Shown here piece after piece: positions 8,609-17,220 of a DNA stretch of 38,744 nucleotides; position 1 is the first letter of the stretch, and every line of letters starts with the position of its first letter. Position numbers and translations under genes: made by a program. The stretch is from positions 1 through 38,744 of IMG/VR virus record IMGVR_UViG_3300019754_000002; one strand, given 5' to 3'. The DNA is from a virus. The notes beneath the pieces were generated by a model that made no database searches, was not told where the DNA came from, and was given only the letters and a program-made list of their open reading frames with translations.

Positions 8609-9009
8609 TGGTAAATGAAGTAAACAAAATAATTAGGTTAGAATTTAATTCAATAATTGCAGATGGACCAAACACAATGCTTTTGTTAGGATTATATTCT
8701 AAACTTTATTTAAACGGACAAGCTCCTAGGACATGCAAGGCGCAAATGTTCAAGTATTTTAACGAATTAAAAAGAACTGGTATTATGAAGGCTGAAACTA
8801 AGCAAAAAATCAAAGAGAGAACTTTGGTCCCTAATTGGAACGGGAAAAAATACTTAAGAGGCGGTGCTATTATCGATTCAAACACGATTACAGACGAGCA
8901 AGCTTTTAATCTTTTAGACAAAGAAGTCTTAGACAAGAAAGACTTTAAGACCCTGCCTAAAAAGAAAGTTGAAAAAAAAGAAGTTAAGAAAGCAGATAAA
9001 AAAGCTTAA
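8608..9009 (+). CDS. Structural-operon protein of unknown function (133 aa)
   Basis: A helical, mixed-charge body is followed by a lysine-rich tail (KKKVEKKEVKKADKKA). It is translationally coupled to the tail-tube-like gene (TAATG) and precedes the portal-like gene. Position after a tube protein would fit a tail assembly chaperone, but the tape measure is elsewhere, so this is only a suggestion. Confidence 0.55.
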   Translation: MVNEVNKIIRLEFNSIIADGPNTMLLLGLYSKLYLNGQAPRTCKAQMFKYFNELKRTGIMKAETKQKIKERTLVPNWNGKKYLRGGAIIDSNTITDEQAFNLLDKEVLDKKDFKTLPKKKVEKKEVKKADKKA

Positions 9010-9020
9010 TTTAAAAAGCA

Positions 9021-10259
9021 ATGAGAAACAGCGCAAACGAAAAAAAACTTATCTATTCCGAAGCAGAACAGCGGGTTAATGTAGCAATCGACAAATCTAT
9101 TAAGAAGGTTGACGATGGTGTTAATGGCTTAATGAAATTCGGGGGTGAGAATGGTTACCCGCAATTGATGGAACGCTTGATAAATGGATCTGTTACGGGG
9201 AAAGCTGTTACTTCGATTTATTCAAAATTTTTAGCTGGTTTAGGCTTCGAGAATGAAGCTATAAATAATATAAAAGTAGGAACGGATTCAAGGGGTAAGA
9301 AAATAACCTTAAAGAGTCTTTTGCGCCAAGTTGCTTTTTCTGCTGCTATGAATGCGGGGTATTATATTCACTGTAATTATGAACTTAATAACAATGCTGA
9401 CGCAAAAATTAAGAGCGTTTATTTGCATGATTTTAAAAACTGTAGATTTGCAAAAGAAGACGACACTGGTTTTTCTGCTAAGATTTTAGTTTATGATAAC
9501 TGGTTGAAGGAAAAAGAAGGCGCTCGATACGACAAGAATAAGGTGCAAAATTATCATGTATTCAATTCTGATAAAACCGCTTTAAATTCCTCGATAAAAA
9601 AAGCAATTGACAAGGGCGAAAAGTTCAAAGGTCAAGTGTATTTTGAATTTTTAGATAATCAATTTTTTTATCCTTTGTCGCCTTTAGATTCTGCTTATCT
9701 GGACTTAGACAACGAAGCGCAAATTTCTTTATTTGAAAATAGAGAGCTTCGAAATGGCTTTTATGGTTCTGTTGTAATTAGAATGGCATTGTCGGGAAGC
9801 GATAAGGAAAAGCAAGACTTTGTTAATGGGGTAAAAAAACAAATGGGCGCTGACGGTGATAGAGTTACAATCATTCGAGCAGAGGTTGACGAAGAAACGG
9901 GTGAGATACAAGAGAATGGCGCTTATAAAATGGATACAATTCCGCAATCTGTAGAGCCTGCACTTTTTGAAGGCATTAAGCAACATATTTCTGATAATAT
10001 TAGAAAAGCTATGGGCAATGTACCTAAAGTATTTCTCGATTACGATGCAGGGGCGCTTAGTTCTGCAAGTGGCGAAACGTTAAAACAAGCGGTTAACTTT
10101 ATGAACAGTTTAACTTCTGACGCAAGAGCGCAAATAGAAGAGAGTTTTTCCGAAATATTTTCTAATTTTGAGAATGAAGAGCTTGCGAACAATGATAATT
10201 GGAAAATTAAAGAGCTTGAATTAATACAAGAAGAAACGACAGTTTTAAAAGATATGTAA
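9021..10259 (+). CDS. Probable portal protein (412 aa)
   Basis: The length and pattern fit a phage portal: an N-terminal helical part, a central beta-rich wing with FAMxxGYY-like stretch (LLRQVAFSAAMNAGYYIHC, residues about 100-118), and a C-terminal long helix after LSSASGETLKQAVNFM that is typical of the portal stem/crown. It lies directly upstream of a head-tail connector candidate. The dodecameric portal is the site of DNA entry and terminase docking. The call is by pattern and gene order. Confidence 0.65.
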   Translation: MRNSANEKKLIYSEAEQRVNVAIDKSIKKVDDGVNGLMKFGGENGYPQLMERLINGSVTGKAVTSIYSKFLAGLGFENEAINNIKVGTDSRGKKITLKSLLRQVAFSAAMNAGYYIHCNYELNNNADAKIKSVYLHDFKNCRFAKEDDTGFSAKILVYDNWLKEKEGARYDKNKVQNYHVFNSDKTALNSSIKKAIDKGEKFKGQVYFEFLDNQFFYPLSPLDSAYLDLDNEAQISLFENRELRNGFYGSVVIRMALSGSDKEKQDFVNGVKKQMGADGDRVTIIRAEVDEETGEIQENGAYKMDTIPQSVEPALFEGIKQHISDNIRKAMGNVPKVFLDYDAGALSSASGETLKQAVNFMNSLTSDARAQIEESFSEIFSNFENEELANNDNWKIKELELIQEETTVLKDM

Positions 10260-10262
10260 ATC

Positions 10263-10811
10263 ATGGCATTAATCACAATAGAAGAACAGCAAGTCTTAAA
10301 GCCATTGAGCGCTAACTGGGTTAAAATGGCTAAACTAAGCGGCGGTGTATCTCATTTCGAGCAATTAGCTGAAGAGGTTGAAAGTGTTGATTTGGCTAAA
10401 TTGCTAGGTTACGCTCTTTACCAAGATATAGTTAAAAATCCCGCTGAAGCTCGAAATGTTACACTTTTAGAAGGTGGAACGTTTACGGATTGTAACGGTT
10501 TACCTGTTGATTTTAAAGGAATTAAATATCAATTAGCTTATTTTAATTATCAAAGATACGTTAATAGTTCGAGCTTTTCAGATACGGCAACGGGAATGAG
10601 GCAAAAGACGGGCGAGAAGTCCGAGCCATTGCGGGACGGTATCATAAAACGCGAAACTCAATTTTCAAATGCTATCGCCATGAACGATTTTAGTTTGATG
10701 GAAATGTATTTAAACGAGAATTCAGACAATTATCCTCTTTGGGTTTGCTCGAATGAAAAGAAAAACAGACCAACGGCGGAAATGATTAATTTAAGAAATA
10801 CTTTAAGATAA
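10263..10811 (+). CDS. Head-tail connector-like protein (182 aa)
   Basis: A mostly helical protein with a conserved-looking centre (DLAKLLGYALYQDI then IKYQLAYFNYQRYV), a layout seen in Bacteroidota phage connector proteins following the portal. It starts 3 nt after the portal stop and its stop overlaps the next start (TAATG). The role, joining portal to tail, is inferred from position. Confidence 0.55.
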   Translation: MALITIEEQQVLKPLSANWVKMAKLSGGVSHFEQLAEEVESVDLAKLLGYALYQDIVKNPAEARNVTLLEGGTFTDCNGLPVDFKGIKYQLAYFNYQRYVNSSSFSDTATGMRQKTGEKSEPLRDGIIKRETQFSNAIAMNDFSLMEMYLNENSDNYPLWVCSNEKKNRPTAEMINLRNTLR

Positions 10812-12901
10812 TGGCAGATCAAAAATTATACAGTCAAACGCTACAAACATCAATTGCTGAAACTGATAGAATAGCTTTTGCTAAAACTGGCGATCCTATA
10901 ACTGGGGCAAAAAATATAGTTTGGTCGGCTTTTAAGGATTTAATTAAAGCGATTACTTTCAATAAAATTAATTTAGCTGTGGATTCTGGCGTTACCTTAA
11001 CGGGTGAAGGTCAAATTAAATGGAATGACAAATATTATACGCTTGAATATGACAGCGGATTAGGTTATACCGTAACTATTGGGAACCAAACATACATTGT
11101 ATTTTACAATGATACTGGGGTTGAAATTCAACAAGGGCGCATGATGCACCTTGTCGGCGGAGCCTCTTTTGGGGGTGAGATTTACCCTACTTTTGAACTT
11201 GCCGACCCAAGAACGTGGGAGAAAGTTCAAGGCACTTTGGGCATGACATTTCACACTGTAGGAATTGGCGATTTAGGTCTTTTGGCTAAAGATGCTCAGA
11301 AAGTGAATGTTGACACTTCGGGCGTTTCTGCTGGTTCTCAACTATGGATAAAAGCCGATGGAAGTGGAACGATTACAGATATTAAGCCTCAATTCCCAAA
11401 CATTGCGATATCGGTTGGTGGCGCTTATAATAGTGCTGTCGATGGTTGTGTATTCTTCAACATAACTTCTGGAATTAATGAAATTTTTGATGACGCGTGG
11501 GACGGTTCTATTCTTGAAGGTTTTGATTTTGTAATATCGACTGACGGGATTACGGTATTAGGTGTTTTAAGTAACAAAGATACTTCTCGAGATTTGGCTA
11601 TTCAGTTTTCTACTGGTTTTTATACTTTCGATACAACTCCCGCAGCACCTGTTCTTTTAACTACTGGCACAGATACAAATCCGCAACTCAACTATATATA
11701 TATATTAGAGAGTACAAAGGCGCTTACTGTAAGCACTTCGGGGTTCCCTTTAGTTGAACATGCGAAAGTTGCACAAGTGGCATTATACAGCGCCGCAAAG
11801 ACTCAGGCGAACGGGGGAGCTATCCGTAATCAAAATATCAATGATCACATTAAGACAACTGGCGACAATGGGCACATTTTACATATAGCTGAAAGACTTC
11901 GACAATTCAATGCAGAATGGGATAACGGTACCGAAGGATCTCTTGACGCAACAGGCGGGAATGGCTATATTTCCGTAACTGGTGGCGAAGTTTGGCAACT
12001 ACATAAACAAAGCTTTCCTGCTCTTGATATGGCTGTAAGTGATACCATTAGAATAGTAAACGATTTTACAACTGCTTATCGTGAAACCACAAATTTAAAC
12101 ACAATTACAGCTTTTTCAGATGGCTCTTCGTGGAGTAATGAATGGTCTAAAATTGTAGTTTGGGGGGTTGCTAACAAAAGCGGCGAGGCTTCTTTTCTTA
12201 TGTGCAATATCCCTTCAGATGGCTACAATTCAGAAGCTAATGCTATTGCTGACGCTTTGAATTATGCAGACTATTCAATTCCCGAGACTTTTAAAGGCGT
12301 AGGGTTTTTAATTGGTGCTTTTGTTATTCGTATAAGTGGCGGGTCTATTACGTATAACGGCGGTTCATCTTATCAAGACTTAAGAGGTTTTATTCCAAAC
12401 AACGTTGCAGGCGGTGGCGGTGGCGGAGGTGGTGTTACTTCTTTTCTAGGATTAACCGATACTCCGAGTGCGTACACAGGACAAGCGGGTAAATTCCCAA
12501 AAGTTAACAGCGGCGAAAGCTCTTTGGAGTTTGTGTCTGTTGATGAATCTTTGATTTATGAAAGTTCTGGCTGGTGGTCTACACTCAACACTGTTACTGA
12601 GAATGTTTTAGAATTAGACTTAAACAGAACTCAAGTTTTCATTCAAAAAGCTGGAACGATTAAGCAAATTAAGTTATATATTGAGGATTTAGGCACAAAC
12701 CCAAACGGGATTGAGGTTAATTTTGTGGTTGGGTTGAATGATTTAATTTTAACGGATCAAGCTTTGTCGGCTGGCTGGAATACATTTACAACTCTTCAAA
12801 ATACAAGCGTTTCGGAAAATGACGAAATACAATTAGCTGTAAGAATTGGATCTGGGAATGACGATATAGGAGATTTTAGTTTATTTATAACTGTTGAGTA
12901 A
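10811..12901 (+). CDS. Tail fibre / receptor-binding protein candidate (696 aa)
   Basis: The N-terminal 60 residues (MADQKLYSQTLQTSIAETDRI) resemble an anchoring segment. The body (60-530) is beta-rich and repetitive in style, with hydrophobic strands and many G/T/N. A run of seven glycines near residue 535 forms a flexible hinge to a C-terminal beta domain of about 150 residues that could bind carbohydrate. It is coupled to the connector gene upstream and to another fibre-like gene downstream (TAATG). Such two-domain fibres determine host range. Confidence 0.6.
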   Translation: MADQKLYSQTLQTSIAETDRIAFAKTGDPITGAKNIVWSAFKDLIKAITFNKINLAVDSGVTLTGEGQIKWNDKYYTLEYDSGLGYTVTIGNQTYIVFYNDTGVEIQQGRMMHLVGGASFGGEIYPTFELADPRTWEKVQGTLGMTFHTVGIGDLGLLAKDAQKVNVDTSGVSAGSQLWIKADGSGTITDIKPQFPNIAISVGGAYNSAVDGCVFFNITSGINEIFDDAWDGSILEGFDFVISTDGITVLGVLSNKDTSRDLAIQFSTGFYTFDTTPAAPVLLTTGTDTNPQLNYIYILESTKALTVSTSGFPLVEHAKVAQVALYSAAKTQANGGAIRNQNINDHIKTTGDNGHILHIAERLRQFNAEWDNGTEGSLDATGGNGYISVTGGEVWQLHKQSFPALDMAVSDTIRIVNDFTTAYRETTNLNTITAFSDGSSWSNEWSKIVVWGVANKSGEASFLMCNIPSDGYNSEANAIADALNYADYSIPETFKGVGFLIGAFVIRISGGSITYNGGSSYQDLRGFIPNNVAGGGGGGGGVTSFLGLTDTPSAYTGQAGKFPKVNSGESSLEFVSVDESLIYESSGWWSTLNTVTENVLELDLNRTQVFIQKAGTIKQIKLYIEDLGTNPNGIEVNFVVGLNDLILTDQALSAGWNTFTTLQNTSVSENDEIQLAVRIGSGNDDIGDFSLFITVE

Positions 12902-14391
12902 TGATAATAAAAAAAGCTAAGAATACATATATTTTACCTTCTAATTTTATTCCATCAGGAAATAAAACGTTCGATGTATCTTCAAAAACTGGTCAACCAT
13001 TTGACTATTCAAATAATAACATAATATTAACGCCCGCAAATGAACTAACAGCGATAACAGATCGTTATGGGAATAAATTTCAAGCTGTTGAGTATAATGG
13101 CGTTGACGATGTTGTAACGACAAATACGAACGCTTCTATTTCTTCAGTTCTATTTTGGGTAAATCCTTATATTAATAATCGTGATTTAATTGAAATTGCA
13201 GCGGGTATTAAAATTAGTTTAAATGCATCAAATGAAATTGTAACAACTGGATTAACGAACGTAACCACAAAAGTAAATTTAAAATACACTAATGTAGTTC
13301 AATTAAATTCTTTTCAATTAGTCTATATTGAGTTTGATGAAGTTACGGCTCTAAATTCTAAAATAGGTTTTTCAACTACTTACTTTAGTGGTGTATTTGA
13401 AGATATTATTTTTTATAATTACAAGATTTCAGGTGAAGAGCAAAAAGCTGAATTTAAAGATTATCAAGGTAAAAACAACTTATTCTTAACCACAACAGGT
13501 GGTACGGTCGGAATTACAACTGTTAACTCTGAAACTCAAAAAGTAAAAACTTCTGATGGTCAAACGTTCACATTAATTAATAATGTAGAGCAAACTATTG
13601 ATTTTGTTGCGGGTAGGAATTATGAAATTGAGTTTGATAAGTGGAGTAGTACAACAGTTTTAAATATTGCGAATAGCAACATCGTATCTGGACTATTAGA
13701 TTCATTACATTTAGCTACTAATTTATTAAATATAAATGCTTCGTTCAATTACTTAAACGCTCAACTTCCTGAAAGCGTTGGAGATATTGGAAGTTCTATG
13801 CAGTTTTTTGTTTTCCCATTTTGTAGTTTGTATGGTGCAATACCTTCATCTATTATCAATTTTACTCAGTGCAAACAAATTTTATTACAAAATAATAATT
13901 TAGATAACTTAACTAGTAATTCTTTTAATCAATTTGAAAAATTACAGTTTTTGTGGCTACAGAGTAATAACATAAATGGGAGTGTATTAGATGATTTAAT
14001 TATCGAATTGCATAGTGTCAGGGATAAGCTAGGTGCTGAATCTTGTAATATTGCAATTCAAGACAACGCAAGCGGAATAACAGAAGTTGATAGAATTATT
14101 GGTGAAGGGATTTATAAATATGCAATTGTAAACGTGAATACAGCAAGTAATTGGGTAGAAATTGCAGGCGATAAAACACTTGACTATCCGATTAATTCAA
14201 AATTTGAAATTAAAGGCTCAACAGGCAATGATGCGATTGGTTTAATTGTAACGGCTGTTAGTTTTGATGGTGTTAATACTAGAATTACAACTTCAAGTAT
14301 TCCGAGTGCAATTGATGACGGGTTTGTGAGCGATGGTTTAGGCATTGGTGGAAATGGTCGGGGGTGTAATGTAACTTATACAGCAGCTTAA
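12901..14391 (+). CDS. Tail-associated protein with LamG-like and leucine-rich repeat-like regions (496 aa)
   Basis: Residues about 40-185 look like a concanavalin/LamG-type jelly roll (YNGVDDVVTT ... IIFYNYKISGEEQKAE). Residues about 255-375 contain irregular leucine-rich repeats (LLNINASFNYLNAQLPESVG, ILLQNNNLDNL, LWLQSNNINGSVL). The C-terminus is again beta-rich. A lectin-like domain plus LRRs suggests host-surface binding next to the main fibre. The LRR part is unusual for a phage fibre and may have been acquired by domain exchange. Confidence 0.65.
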   Translation: MIIKKAKNTYILPSNFIPSGNKTFDVSSKTGQPFDYSNNNIILTPANELTAITDRYGNKFQAVEYNGVDDVVTTNTNASISSVLFWVNPYINNRDLIEIAAGIKISLNASNEIVTTGLTNVTTKVNLKYTNVVQLNSFQLVYIEFDEVTALNSKIGFSTTYFSGVFEDIIFYNYKISGEEQKAEFKDYQGKNNLFLTTTGGTVGITTVNSETQKVKTSDGQTFTLINNVEQTIDFVAGRNYEIEFDKWSSTTVLNIANSNIVSGLLDSLHLATNLLNINASFNYLNAQLPESVGDIGSSMQFFVFPFCSLYGAIPSSIINFTQCKQILLQNNNLDNLTSNSFNQFEKLQFLWLQSNNINGSVLDDLIIELHSVRDKLGAESCNIAIQDNASGITEVDRIIGEGIYKYAIVNVNTASNWVEIAGDKTLDYPINSKFEIKGSTGNDAIGLIVTAVSFDGVNTRITTSSIPSAIDDGFVSDGLGIGGNGRGCNVTYTAA

Positions 14392-14404
14392 TAAATATAA
14401 AAAT

Positions 14405-14977
14405 ATGATAAGAATAATACACAAAACAGATTTCAAAATAAAAACTTTCATTAATGAGCAAGCAGCTACTCAAATAAAGTGCGCTGAATATGCTCTAATT
14501 TCTGATAGTTTGATTGATGAAATTGAAGCTCAAAAGTATAAAGATGGTACTTATTTTGACGAAAACGGTCAAGAAAAAGATAATTTAATTGATTTAGGTT
14601 TTATCAAATCTTTGAATATTTCCGAAACTGGAAACCGTTTTGATGAGGTTTTGAGTGTAGAATTTAAAAGTGATGAAGAAAAGGATTTGTTAATAGAAAG
14701 TTATGAGAATGACAAAATGAATAGGCTCTTTAAAGATAAGAATTACAAAGTCATATCAACTTTACCTTGGTTAATGAATACCTACCCTTTCATTTACGCT
14801 CTTTGCAAAGAAAATGACAATATAATAACCGAAAGCGAGTCAATTGGCGAGGATAATTTAAAAGTTATTGCATATATGGATAATGTTAGCGACTTCATGA
14901 AGTCTATAATTTTACAGAATCCTGAAAATATGGAGTTGGTTCCAAATCCGACAAAAACTCTTGAAATAATTGTATAA
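14405..14977 (+). CDS. Protein of unknown function downstream of tail fibres (190 aa)
   Basis: Acidic, soluble, without a recognisable motif. It lies 13 nt after the LRR-containing protein and overlaps the next start (TAATG), so it belongs to the same transcript. Position suggests a fibre assembly or accessory role; this is inference only. Confidence 0.6.
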   Translation: MIRIIHKTDFKIKTFINEQAATQIKCAEYALISDSLIDEIEAQKYKDGTYFDENGQEKDNLIDLGFIKSLNISETGNRFDEVLSVEFKSDEEKDLLIESYENDKMNRLFKDKNYKVISTLPWLMNTYPFIYALCKENDNIITESESIGEDNLKVIAYMDNVSDFMKSIILQNPENMELVPNPTKTLEIIV

Positions 14978-15174
14978 TGGGTAGCCACTTTTTAGAAATA
15001 AATAATAATAAAGCAATAATTTCGCAAGCTCTGATAAATGAAATTAACAAAAAAGACGATGAGAAACTGGAAAGATTACAGTTTCTTCTCGAAATTACAG
15101 CGCTTAAAAATGACATTAAACACTTTCATAATAATGTTAAACTAGCAATTATAAAAAATTCTCTTGCAAATTAA
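14977..15174 (+). CDS. Small charged protein (65 aa)
   Basis: A helical, lysine/asparagine-rich protein coupled to the upstream 190-aa gene by a TAATG overlap. It ends 11 nt before a TAAATTTG promoter box. No known motif is visible. Confidence 0.55.
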   Translation: MGSHFLEINNNKAIISQALINEINKKDDEKLERLQFLLEITALKNDIKHFHNNVKLAIIKNSLAN

Positions 15175-15193
15175 AATAAAATTCGTAAATTTG
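15164..15193 (+). promoter_or_regulatory. Promoter of the small membrane-protein pair
   Basis: TTG (15164-15166), 19 nt, TAAATTTG (15186-15193), followed by the ATG at 15212. It overlaps the stop of the preceding gene. Confidence 0.7.
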
Positions 15194-15211
15194 TAAAAAA
15201 CAAACTTAACT

Positions 15212-15307
15212 ATGTACGGATATGGAATAGCAGCGATGGTATGGTTTTTTATCGCATTCGCTTTAATCGGGTTAATGGTTTGGATTAAAAAAAAGAAAAG
15301 GAAATGA
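15212..15307 (+). CDS. Tiny single-span membrane protein (31 aa)
   Basis: It reads MYGYGIAAMVWFFIAFALIG followed by LMVWIKKKKRK: one hydrophobic helix then six basic residues, N-out topology expected from the positive tail. It has its own promoter, and its stop overlaps the next ATG (ATGA). Size and context before a membrane-anchored coiled-coil protein suggest a lysis or holin accessory role, unproven. Confidence 0.65.
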   Translation: MYGYGIAAMVWFFIAFALIGLMVWIKKKKRK

Positions 15308-15594
15308 CTAATTTAATTCAATTTTCAGAAACTAGTATTTTTAAATCATTTAAAATAATGGTTGTTGTTGCGTTCGCATTAGGTGGATGGTTCACAACAA
15401 TGCAGCTTAACCAGTTGAGAATTGACGAGCGCTCTATTGAAAATCAGAATAAAATAGAGCAGATTGAAAGCAATTATAATTCGTCAAACTTAAAAACTCT
15501 TCAGGAACTGTACGACATCAAAAGTACTCTTAACGAAATTTCGTTAAATTTGAAAAATAGCGAGGAAAAAATAAAAGAATTGAAAAAGAAATAA
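15304..15594 (+). CDS. Membrane-anchored coiled-coil protein (96 aa)
   Basis: A transmembrane segment at about residues 17-37 (FKIMVVVAFALGGWFTTMQL) is followed by a coiled coil to the lysine-rich end. It overlaps the tiny membrane gene by 4 nt. The architecture is that of an i-spanin or a holin-associated protein. No endolysin lies next to it, so the lysis role remains a guess. Confidence 0.6.
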   Translation: MTNLIQFSETSIFKSFKIMVVVAFALGGWFTTMQLNQLRIDERSIENQNKIEQIESNYNSSNLKTLQELYDIKSTLNEISLNLKNSEEKIKELKKK

Positions 15595-15617
15595 CTCATA
15601 ATTTAATTTAATTAAAA

Positions 15618-15644
15618 AAGTCGCTCAGAGATGAACGGCTTTTA
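15618..15644. terminator. Terminator at the end of the rightward late block
   Basis: AAGTCG (15618-15623) pairs with CGGCTT (15636-15641, one G-U), followed by TTTT. The A-run on the other side means it could also serve the leftward transcript arriving from 15719. Confidence 0.7.
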
Positions 15645-15664
15645 TTCTTTGTGTGCTAGGCTGT

Positions 15665-15709
15665 TGCAGCGTTTTTAGCATAATGAGGGTGCGTAAAGCT
15701 TTATGTTAT
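15665..15709 (-). repeat. Truncated cassette-end site, copy 1 (half site)
   Basis: Minus strand: an ATATAAC box is followed by ATAAA and GCTTTACG, then CACCCTCATTATGCTAAAA. The last 19 bases recur, with A or G at one position, after 23585 and after 33302. There is no facing GTTA box; the rightward late genes begin beyond it. It looks like a cassette array broken at its end. Confidence 0.65.
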
Positions 15710-15718
15710 ATGAGCATA

Positions 15719-15979
15719 TTATTGCTTAACTCTATAAATTTTGGAGCAGTCATCACATATATAGGCATCACTTCTAATTGGGGTTATATATTTACATTCG
15801 CAATAAGACGACTCTATAACATTGCTCTTATCAACATTATTTTTTACTAAACTATCATGTTTATGTTTAGCATATTGTTCCATTAAATCAATCCATTTTG
15901 TCAGTGAATACGTTGTGTTTGAAGCTGTCCACAAATTGAAGTCAGCATCGTTATTTTTTATAAAATCTATTGCAGTCAT
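15719..15979 (-). CDS. Small zinc-ribbon protein (86 aa), last cassette of its array
   Basis: The C-terminus holds a likely zinc ribbon: CEC near residue 60 and CDDC near residue 77. The N-terminal half is helical. Its stop codon lies about 10 nt before the ATATAAC box of the half site, and its upstream edge is the 16003-16034 site, so it fits a one-gene cassette. Function unknown. Confidence 0.65.
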   Translation of the reverse strand: MTAIDFIKNNDADFNLWTASNTTYSLTKWIDLMEQYAKHKHDSLVKNNVDKSNVIESSYCECKYITPIRSDAYICDDCSKIYRVKQ

Positions 15980-16002
15980 TGTATTAATTTTAAATTCGTA
16001 AA

Positions 16003-16034
16003 AAAGAACGCTTGTAAGCGCATATTCGTTATTT
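16003..16034 (-). other. Miniature attC-like site (A3)
   Basis: Minus strand: AAATAAC (overlapping the TAA stop of the next gene), GAATA, TGCGCTTACAA, GC, GTTCTTT. The arms are reduced to CGCTT/AAGCG. It shares AACGA-ATGCGCTTACA with the mini site at 24984-25014. Confidence 0.5.
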
Positions 16035-16407
16035 ATAATTTTAAAATTTGTAAAGGTTTATTTGTCAACTCGAAGAGAAAACTTTGAATTTCATGTACGT
16101 ACTTAAATGTTTTTTCTGTTCTAATTTCGTTAAAATCAGAATGAATACTTCGAGTAAAAAAAGAAAGTTCGTTTTCAGAATACAAAACCATTGTGTTAAA
16201 GTTATGATAAAATTTAAATTCTTTACGCTCTTCTTTAAACCCAATTTTTAAAAGAACATCTTTATTTATCGTTATTGGATTTAATCTATCTTTTGTCTTA
16301 AATAAAATTATATTTTCAAAATCGTTTTCTGAAATTGTAATCAGATCCTTGTAGTTATTTCCGCAAACAAAATAAGAGCAATTTATTTTAATACCTTTTA
16401 GTTCCAT
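16033..16407 (-). CDS. Cassette protein, paralogue of the 28021-28362 protein (124 aa)
   Basis: It aligns with the 113-aa product of 28021-28362 over its whole length: both have DFENII(L/I)FKTKDR, a K...LIKxGF centre, and a C-terminus of the form HE(I/L)Q..(L/Y)FxLT. This pattern is familiar from many Bacteroidota phages and mobile elements, where its function is unknown. Its stop codon lies inside the AAC box of A3 and its start follows the GTTATTT box of A4. Confidence 0.75.
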   Translation of the reverse strand: MELKGIKINCSYFVCGNNYKDLITISENDFENIILFKTKDRLNPITINKDVLLKIGFKEERKEFKFYHNFNTMVLYSENELSFFTRSIHSDFNEIRTEKTFKYVHEIQSFLFELTNKPLQILKL

Positions 16408-16441
16408 TTTTTTAAATTAGTTCAACAGTAGTTTTTAATAT

Positions 16442-16495
16442 AAATAACATTGTTTTTAGTGCATTAAAACGCACTAATACTCATTTTCGTTATAT
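16442..16495 (-). other. attC-like site (A4)
   Basis: Minus strand: ATATAAC, GAAAA, then arm TGAGTATTAGTGC, loop GTTTTAAT, arm GCACTAAAAACA, AT, GTTATTT. TTAGTGC/GCACTAA pairs perfectly; the outer part is imperfect with an extra-helical base. It lies directly after the TGA of the 16496 gene. Confidence 0.7.
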
Positions 16496-16792
16496 TCAAT
16501 TCAGCGCGTAAATTTCAGCTTCTTCTTTCAATTCTTTAAATGCCAAACTCTCGAAAAATATTGTTCTTAATATTTCGCCAAACATTACATTCTTTATTTT
16601 TTCTTTACAAAAACTGGCATGTATATCTGTTTTTATTTCGATATCAAAAGAAAAATGATAATCTTTTGTTATTGTAATAATATTAGTAATCTTAATATCA
16701 TCAAATTTGCGTTTAATCTTTTCAACTGTAGAAAGAAAAGAACCATGTGATTTCATTTCTACATTTGCCTTATAATTTATTTCTTGATTCAT
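16496..16792 (-). CDS. Cassette protein of unknown function (98 aa)
   Basis: Soluble alpha/beta protein with alternating charged strands (KITNIITITKDYHFSFDIEIK). No known motif. It is bounded by the attC-like sites A5 (upstream) and A4 (downstream), with the stop codon 0 nt before the A4 AAC box region, making a clean single-gene cassette. Confidence 0.65.
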   Translation of the reverse strand: MNQEINYKANVEMKSHGSFLSTVEKIKRKFDDIKITNIITITKDYHFSFDIEIKTDIHASFCKEKIKNVMFGEILRTIFFESLAFKELKEEAEIYALN

Positions 16793-16819
16793 CTATTTGT
16801 TTTTAATAATAATTAGAGA

Positions 16820-16910
16820 ATATAACATTGCACTTATAAAAATGCTATGTTAGTTATTACTATTAATTTACTTCTTAGTGTCGCACTTTTTAAGTGCAGT
16901 ACCGTTATAT
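16820..16910 (-). other. attC-like site (A5)
   Basis: Minus strand: ATATAAC, GGTAC, arm TGCACTTA; about 50 nt; arm TAAGTGCA, AT, GTTATAT. The arms are perfectly complementary over 8 nt. The TAA in ATATAAC is the stop codon of the 16905 gene. Its first 20 bases match the site at 32885-32977 on the other strand, and its centre shares 18 nt (TAATAACTAACATAGCAT) with the site at 26018-26108. Confidence 0.85.
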
Positions 16911-17153
16911 GCAACGGCTTAAAAAGTCTGGTTCTATTTCAACACTTCTTACTTCCTTACCGCATGCAGGACAATTGTTTACTCTTATTTTTTCATTTCC
17001 ACTAAGCATGTACGGCATACATAATTTTTCACCTTCTTCTGTCTGTATGCTAAACCATCCGAAATTCTGTAAAAGCTTCTCAAAATAGCCGCAGCATATA
17101 ACATTTTGTAAAGGCAATTTGCCGTTCTCTGTTGTTTTATTATCTATACTCAT
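16905..17153 (-). CDS. Small zinc-binding protein (82 aa)
   Basis: It contains CPACGKEV near residue 63, and two more cysteines near 19-20 (VICCGY) and one at the C-terminus (SRCI). This is typical of small phage proteins with a zinc knuckle. The stop codon is within the AAC box of A5. Upstream there is no facing GTTA box, so it is the first cassette of this array or has been fused to the early operon. Confidence 0.65.
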   Translation of the reverse strand: MSIDNKTTENGKLPLQNVICCGYFEKLLQNFGWFSIQTEEGEKLCMPYMLSGNEKIRVNNCPACGKEVRSVEIEPDFLSRCI

Positions 17154-17220
17154 ATCTTTATCTCTTTTGTTTAATTTATCACTAATTTGGTTGGGGCAAA
17201 CATGCCCTTACAAGTGGTCG

